From: Odontesthes bonariensis | Lineage: Eukaryota > Chordata > Actinopteri > Atheriniformes > Atherinopsidae | Assembly: GCF_027942865.1 (NCBI RefSeq) | Contig: NC_134509.1 | Location: 30,698,197 to 30,762,196, forward strand | DNA length: 64,000 bases | Direction of reading: 5' to 3' | Shown here: positions 59,040-64,000 of the stretch, piece by piece | How the letters are laid out: every line of letters starts with the position of its first letter | Numbering within the stretch: the stretch's first letter is position 1 | Program-made: the position numbers and the translations under genes | The notes under the pieces: model-generated | What the model was told of the DNA's origin: nothing | Seen by the model: only the letters and a program-made list of their open reading frames with translations | Databases searched by the model: none

Positions 59040-60687
59040 TGGAAGGAATTAGACAGGGCCAACAGCCAAGAGGAAGAGGAAGAGGAAGAGGAAGAGGAAG
59101 AGGAAGAGGAAGAGGAGTGAGGAGTGAGGAGTGAGGAGTGAGGAGTGAGGAGTGAGGAGTGAGGAGTGAGGAGTGAGGAGTGAGGTTGCGTGGCGTGGCG
59201 GAGGAGTTGGGAGGCAGAACAGAGGAAGAGGCAGAAGAGGCCAAGGACATATGCGCGTTCCAGATGAGATCAGAGCCACCCTTGTGGACCATGTTCTCAA
59301 TCATGGGCTTACAATGGCAGAGGCTGGTCGAAGGGTGCAGCCAAATGTTGGCAGAACAACTGTGTCCTCAATCGTTCAGACTTTTCGTCGAGAGAACAGG
59401 TATGTAATCCAACAATAGGCACTGTTCTGTAATGCTTCATACAATGTAACAGTATTCCACATTACAATATAAGTAAGTATACTTCATACAGTGACATTTT
59501 ATCTTACTCAATTTTGTGTTTTGCATTGCTATATTGTTTCCACATAGGACTGCAAGACAACTTCACAGGGGTGGCAGAGGGCCCCTTTTCACACCTGAAC
59601 AGGAGAAGGGCCATTTGCACCATGGTTATAGAGAACAATGCCATAAGACTTAGGGAGATACAGAGTGCCATTATAGAGGACAACAGCTTTGCAAACATCC
59701 AAACAGTCAGCATCTCAACAATTGACAGGGTACTGAAAAGACACCAAATGCATATGAAACAGCTGTACACTGTTCCCTTTGAAAGAAATGAAGAAAGAGT
59801 GAAGGAGCTGCGCTACCATTATGTACATGTATGAGCATACAGTAGCCGTACTTCACAGTAAACAGTACAACATTGCATAGTGATATACAGTACAGTAAGT
59901 GTGACCTTTACACATTTGCTATGGCTGTAGAAAAGAAGATGCAATATGTGCTGTATACATTTGATGTAACCTTATCAAAATGAAAATGCATGTAACTCAT
60001 AAAACTAATTTTGTGTATTCTGGATATAGCGTATAATGGAACTGGAAGCAAGCGAGCCACCGCACAGCTTCATCTACATGGATGAGGCTGGCTTCAACCT
60101 CACAAAACGCAGAAGGCGTGGGCGAAATATCATTGGGCACAGAGCGACAGTTGATGTGCCAGGCCAACGGGGCGGGAACATAACAATGGGTGCTGCCATC
60201 TCAGAAAATGGTGTGCTAACGCATATTCCCCTTATTGGTCCATATAACACAGAGCGTCTAGTCACCTTTTTAGATGCTCTTTACAGGGATCTCATCCCTG
60301 AACATGACAGGTCAGATTGGAGATGACTTGCCAAAGCATGTGGTAATTTCCGACAATGTCAGCTTCCATCGCTCAAACATCGTCAGGCAATGGTTTGCAG
60401 CTCACAATAGGATGCTGATGGAGTTCCTCCCACCCTACTCCCCATTCCTTAACCCCATTGAAGAGTTTTTCTCTGCGTGGCGTTGGAAAGTGTATGATCA
60501 CCAGCCACATACACAAATTACCCTTCTGGCTGCCATGGATGCGGCGTGTGAGGACATCACAGCAGATGCCTGCAGAGGCTGGATAAGACACTCAAGATTC
60601 TTTCCACGCTGCATCGCAAGAGATAATATTCAATGTGACGTGGATGAGAATATGTGGCCCAACAGACAGGAACGTCAACAGGTCTAG
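59040..60687 (+). pseudogene. Tc1/mariner-like transposase of copy C (DDE, 35-residue D-E spacing)
   Basis: Exon 1 from MEGIRQGQQPRGRGRG (59040) has an RG tract and then a helix-turn-helix (DEIRATLVDHVLNHGLTMAE; GRTTVSSIVQTFRRENR) ending near 59399. Exon 2, about 59548-59828, has IENNAIRLREIQSAIIEDNS and MHMKQLYTVPFERNEERVK. Exon 3, about 60030-60687, has FIYMDEAGFNLT (first Asp), VPGQRGGNITM, VISDNVSFHRS (second Asp) and LPPYSPFLNPIEEFF (Glu), and ends NMWPNRQERQQV. Thirty-five residues lie between the second Asp and the Glu. A 7-bp repeat array breaks exon 1 and one frame slip lies near 60310, so it is not intact. Confidence 0.85.
59070..59183 (+). repeat. (GGAAGA)n then (GGAGTGA)10 array in the transposase exon
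   Basis: About seven GGAAGA hexamers (RG codons) run directly into ten perfect GGAGTGA heptamers (59114-59183). Ten 7-mers cannot keep frame and introduce TGA. Confidence 0.95.
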
Positions 60688-61211
60688 TAAGACTGTCTGC
60701 ACTGTAATTCCTACAGCACTGTATGTACAGTTTTCCCTTACTAGATTGTAGGTTCACATTTCTACTTTTTCTTTGCGCTATGCAGTGCTGTCTTTTCTTT
60801 TTTGTACAAATTACAAACAGTAAAAGGGTAATTGTGAATCTTGTCTCTTGTAATTAATCTCACACATACACTAAGGTGTAAATTACAATAATTGTCATCA
60901 AAACATAACCATAGTTTACATCAGAACATCCCTCCAGAGTACACTGTTATATTGACAACATGACTAAGCAATTTGACTGTCTTATCCGTACACAATGACA
61001 CAAGGACTTGACGTTCTGATGGCACTGACATGTTCATTGACACATATTTAGTTTTGAGAGATGAACTAACGATTTTGAGCAAGAGAGTGGCTTTTGCAGG
61101 TCATCCATGGTGTTTTGCTATTTGTCCAAATAGTTTTGAGAAATGGCGTACTGTTTTGCAAATGGCGAGGATGATTCGAGAATTGTACCAAAGCGACTGA
61201 GAAAAACTGTA

Positions 61212-61739
61212 AGCTCGACACCTTGCAACAAGAAAGACAATATGAAGAAAATTGGGAAATTAAGGTGAAAATACTTACTGATAAGGGGACATGTGTGTCA
61301 ACCATCACTGAAGAGTGTCAAAATGGTGGTCATGATGTCACCGATGACATCAGCTACCGCATTAAAGGGCCAATTACAACATGACAGGGTGGACACTGAT
61401 TTGAGGGACATGTATTAAATACTTAATATTTATATTAAATATTTGTTGAAGACTACTAGAATTAGCCATTTATGAAAGTTATTGTCAATAAAACCATAAA
61501 AAATAATTTTAATAAATTTAATGATTTATTATACTCATAGTTGCTCCCACTATTGTGTGAGGGACATGGAAAAATCGCCTACACACACTTAAAGAAAATG
61601 GTACAAATTAATAAAAAATAACTCTAAGATGGTAAATATAGTATAGATGTATGTCATTATGATTATACATTTGAAATAAAAACTCAAAACATCATTATTT
61701 TGCATTAAATTGAAAATAAATGTGTGATTCTGACTGGGT
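61212..61739. other. Unassigned AT-rich sequence
   Basis: Holds the outlying AGGGTGGACA copy near 61385, possibly the flank of the unclassified transposon. Nothing coding. Confidence 0.4.
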
Positions 61740-62345
61740 CCTTGAAAGGCACTTTATAATGATAATGACCCTGGTGCATTTCTTGAACAGGATCGAAGCA
61801 TTTATGGCAGCCAGGTCAAGAATATTATAAAACACTGCCACCACCATCTTCGTGTAGGAGCTTTCACTGAGTATTTCCTCACCATTTTATCAAGCACATC
61901 TACTCCATCCTTGGTTCTGTTGTATTATGTCACAGTCTCTGGTTTAGCCTTGCGGCCACTTGTGATGTTGACAGCTGTGTGGAGAGTGCTTAGAATGGAG
62001 ACATTTTTCCTTGGTTTGCAATTAGGGTTGCACTGTCACATTTCAGCACCTCTGCAGGGCCCTTTGCTCCTTTACAGATGGAGGAAGCTCTCGTCTGATC
62101 TGATTTACTGTACCAACCAGGCTGGTTTGCTGGGCCTTTAGTGCCATGGCAAGATCAAGGGAAGTAAAGAAGTTATCAGTGGTGATGTTTCTCCCCTTAC
62201 CCAGGAACGGCTCAGCCAATTTCAACACCAAATCTTTGCCCAGATATGGCACAGCATTCAGTATATATTTGGTATCAACATCAGTAGCAAGCCAGTACTT
62301 GATACCAAATTTATCAGGTTAGCCAGCTATACACTGGATGAAGCT
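61740..62345 (-). pseudogene. piggyBac transposase remnant (PGBD-like)
   Basis: Minus strand. From 62345: KFGIKYWLATDVDTKYILNA, VPYLGKDLVLKLAEPFLGKG, RNITTDNFFTSLDLAMALKA and TSLVGTVNQIRRELPPSVKE, the catalytic core including the conserved TTDNFFTS Asp block. Further along, in another frame, KMVVAVFYNILDLAAINASI. Stops and slips interrupt it, and the N- and C-terminal parts are missing. Confidence 0.85.
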
Positions 62346-62764
62346 GCACCTTGCTTTTTTTTGGGAAGATTTTCAGATTCTCCATAACTGTAATTTTCTT
62401 TCTACTTGTCATTTTTTGTCTCTCTAGGGTTTAGAGTGAAGTTATAACTAGGTTTTAGCTTTACAGAGCATAAAAAACAAACAGACAATAGACCAGGGGA
62501 AAGAGCAGGAAAATGTAGCAAATAGTAAAATATGACACCCCATGTAAAAAGCATGCAGTCAATTTGACTGCTATGGTCATTCAAGGTAGTAATACTCAGA
62601 TCTCTTTTCTGTTTTGAAATTTTAATGATAAAACAATCTTAGAATAAAATATGCAAATATTTATGAAAAGTCAGGTTCCTATTTTTTTTTAAACCAAGTT
62701 ATGACGTTCCAAATTTTGAAAGCAGTCAAAATGAATACCTTGGTAGTTCGAGTGTTAAACCACC
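62346..62764. other. Unassigned AT-rich sequence
   Basis: Between the piggyBac remnant and the duplicated segment. The stretch around 62690-62755 (cgttccaaattttgaaagc) could belong to the piggyBac 5' region, but this is not certain. Confidence 0.35.
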
Positions 62765-63300
62765 GTACAGTTTATGAGGGAAAATAAATAAAAAAAAAAA
62801 CATTGTTCTTCATCTATGATTGATGTTATAGTGACTTGAATTAATATTACTATACATATTTACGTTGTATAACTTTGTCATTAGAATAGAATAGAATAGA
62901 AAAATACAATGGGGGCAATTCAAATTAGTCAAGTAGCTAAAAAAATATATATAAATGTTTACAAATATTTACAATGATTGTATATTAAATTATACATATA
63001 CATATAAAATTATATAAATATTATAATATATATATATATAATATTATATTATTTATTAAGCTCTGCATTCATGTATCCTCTTAAACAAAAGGTTCCTGCA
63101 AACCAGTAAACAGTTGATTTCCTCTATTTCACACTAAAAAAATCTATATAACTGGTCTCTACAAGTATGACAGTACCCCCATTCATAGCACAAGAGGGGC
63201 TACTGAATAGTTTGATAAGTATAAGAATTATGTTTATCATTTGTTAGACTTAACTGTCACCAGATTTGAACAGAAATGAGCAATTGTGCAAACTTTTGAG
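62765..63300 (-). repeat. Distal half of the segmental inverted duplication (empty site)
   Basis: Reverse complement of 22165-22420 plus 24914-25190. At 63056-63059 it has a single TTAA exactly where the proximal copy carries the 2.5-kb element between two TTAAs. An (ATTCT)n LINE tail at about 62880-62900 is shared. Confidence 0.88.
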
Positions 63301-63403
63301 CCAACATATCAGAAAGCCCTCTTCTTCACCGTCATTAAAGGATAAGACCGGTTTTTTGACATTGGGCCCTTGATTTCACATTATAACATGATGTTCTACT
63401 CAC

Positions 63404-63484
63404 CCCTGCTTGTTGTTGGTCATTTGGAGCTGTTCCGAAGATATTCGCGAGGCGTCTGGCTGCTCTCTTGAGATATTCGGCCAT
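63404..63484 (-). CDS. Open first-exon in left arm of the foldback element
   Basis: Twenty-seven codons from ATG at 63484: MAEYLKRAARRLANIFGTAP then NDQQQAG, followed directly by a consensus donor GTGAGT. The mirror exon in the other arm differs at two residues. Basic and amphipathic; function unknown. Confidence 0.45.
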
Positions 63485-63844
63485 GAAACGGTTTCCTATG
63501 GGCAAGCTTATACAGGCACAAACTATGCTGTTTATAATTTATTAATTACTCTACACCAGCACTGATAACGTGGAGGTGCGTCGCTTACTTAAAAAAATCC
63601 GGGTTACTAATTTTGAATTTTAGCCGAATGAATAAATAGGCAGCAGGTCTGTGGGCTGTCTGTGGCAGTAGCACGAGGACGTCAGTAACACCCACTTTAC
63701 GACAAAAAAATCAAAATTACAATAACCCGGATTTTTATAAGTAAGCGACGCACCTCCACGTTATCAGTGCTAGTGTACAGTAATTAATAAATTATAAACA
63801 GCATAGTTTGTGCCTGTATAAGCTTGCCCATAGGAAACCGTTTC

Positions 63845-63925
63845 ATGGCCGAATATCTCAAGAGAGCAGCCAGACGCCTCTCGAATATCTTCGGAACAGC
63901 TCCAAATGTTCAACAACAAGCAGGG
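63845..63925 (+). CDS. Open first-exon in right arm of the foldback element
   Basis: Twenty-seven codons: MAEYLKRAARRLSNIFGTAP then NVQQQAG, with donor GTGAGT at 63926. Same length and frame as the left-arm copy. It could be a short leader exon able to splice into flanking host sequence. Confidence 0.45.
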
Positions 63926-64000
63926 GTGAGTAGAACATCATGCTATAATGTGAAATCAAGGGCCCAATGTCAAAAAAACGGTCTTATCCTTTAAATTACC

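Larger units (their letters stand above)
58550..61211 (+). mobile_element. Tc1/mariner-like element C, near-complete
   Basis: 58552-61209 between TA dinucleotides. Ends are CAGTTTTTCTCAGTCGCTTT and its inverted partner. It contains a three-exon transposase like copies A and B but from a distinct subfamily. It is inserted just upstream of the unclassified transposase gene, within sequence bearing its AGGGTGGACA motifs. Confidence 0.9.
63335..63994. mobile_element. Foldback TTAA element with ~280-bp inverted arms
   Basis: 63339-63990 between TTAA repeats. Arms 63339-~63620 and ~63706-63990 are reverse complements with few differences (outer ends AGGATAAGACCGGTTTTTTG / AGGATAAGACCGTTTTTTTG) around an ~85-bp spacer. 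Each arm contains a short open exon with a splice donor pointing out of the element. Confidence 0.92.

Overview
The window looks like nuclear DNA of a teleost fish. It carries replication-dependent histone genes (H2B, H1, H2A, H3.2) whose proteins are almost textbook vertebrate sequences and which end in the histone 3' stem-loop. These sit among typical fish repeats: L2, L1 and other LINEs, a Penelope-like element, hAT, PIF/Harbinger, Tc1/mariner-like, P-element (THAP9-like) and piggyBac-type DNA transposons, and (CA)n microsatellites. All calls come from reading the sequence; no database search was run.

Layout. 0-10 kb: a decayed L2, two internally deleted hAT elements with exact 8-bp target duplications, a small spliced candidate gene (2.65-3.67 kb) and a large exon for an unrecognised multi-pass membrane protein (7.2-8.7 kb, minus). 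10-20 kb: a repeat-rich block with a pair of ~350-bp inverted arms, an L1 carrying a Harbinger copy, a GTF2IRD2-like hAT, a Penelope-like element with a GIY-YIG domain, and a LINE ORF1 fragment. 22-26.5 kb: half of a segmental inverted duplication (the other half lies at 62.8-63.3 kb), invaded by a 2.5-kb TTAA-flanked element that holds a ~1.7-kb palindrome. 25-38 kb: the histone block. It has one truncated H2B with promoter, one full-length H2B split from its promoter by a LINE, then H1, divergent H2A/H3 and a normal H2B. No H4 gene was found.

38.5-53.7 kb is a stack of DNA transposons nested in one another. A decayed ZNF862-like hAT gene (plus strand) carries in one intron a well preserved P-element/THAP9-like transposon (minus strand, ten exons readable), which itself holds a small hAT element and a minisatellite. 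A later intron carries a Tc1/mariner-like element with a second copy of the same family inserted in it in reverse. 53.7-61.4 kb: an unclassified multi-exon transposase-like gene (minus) broken by an L2 and by a TTAA element, and next to it a third, more complete Tc1/mariner-like copy. 61.7-64 kb: a piggyBac transposase remnant, the distal half of the inverted duplication, and a long-armed TTAA foldback element whose two arms each hold an open first exon.

How it fits together: the only genes with a clear host role are the histones and perhaps the two unrecognised genes in the first 9 kb. The rest is an accumulation of transposable elements, and target-site duplications and empty sites allow much of the insertion order to be read directly.
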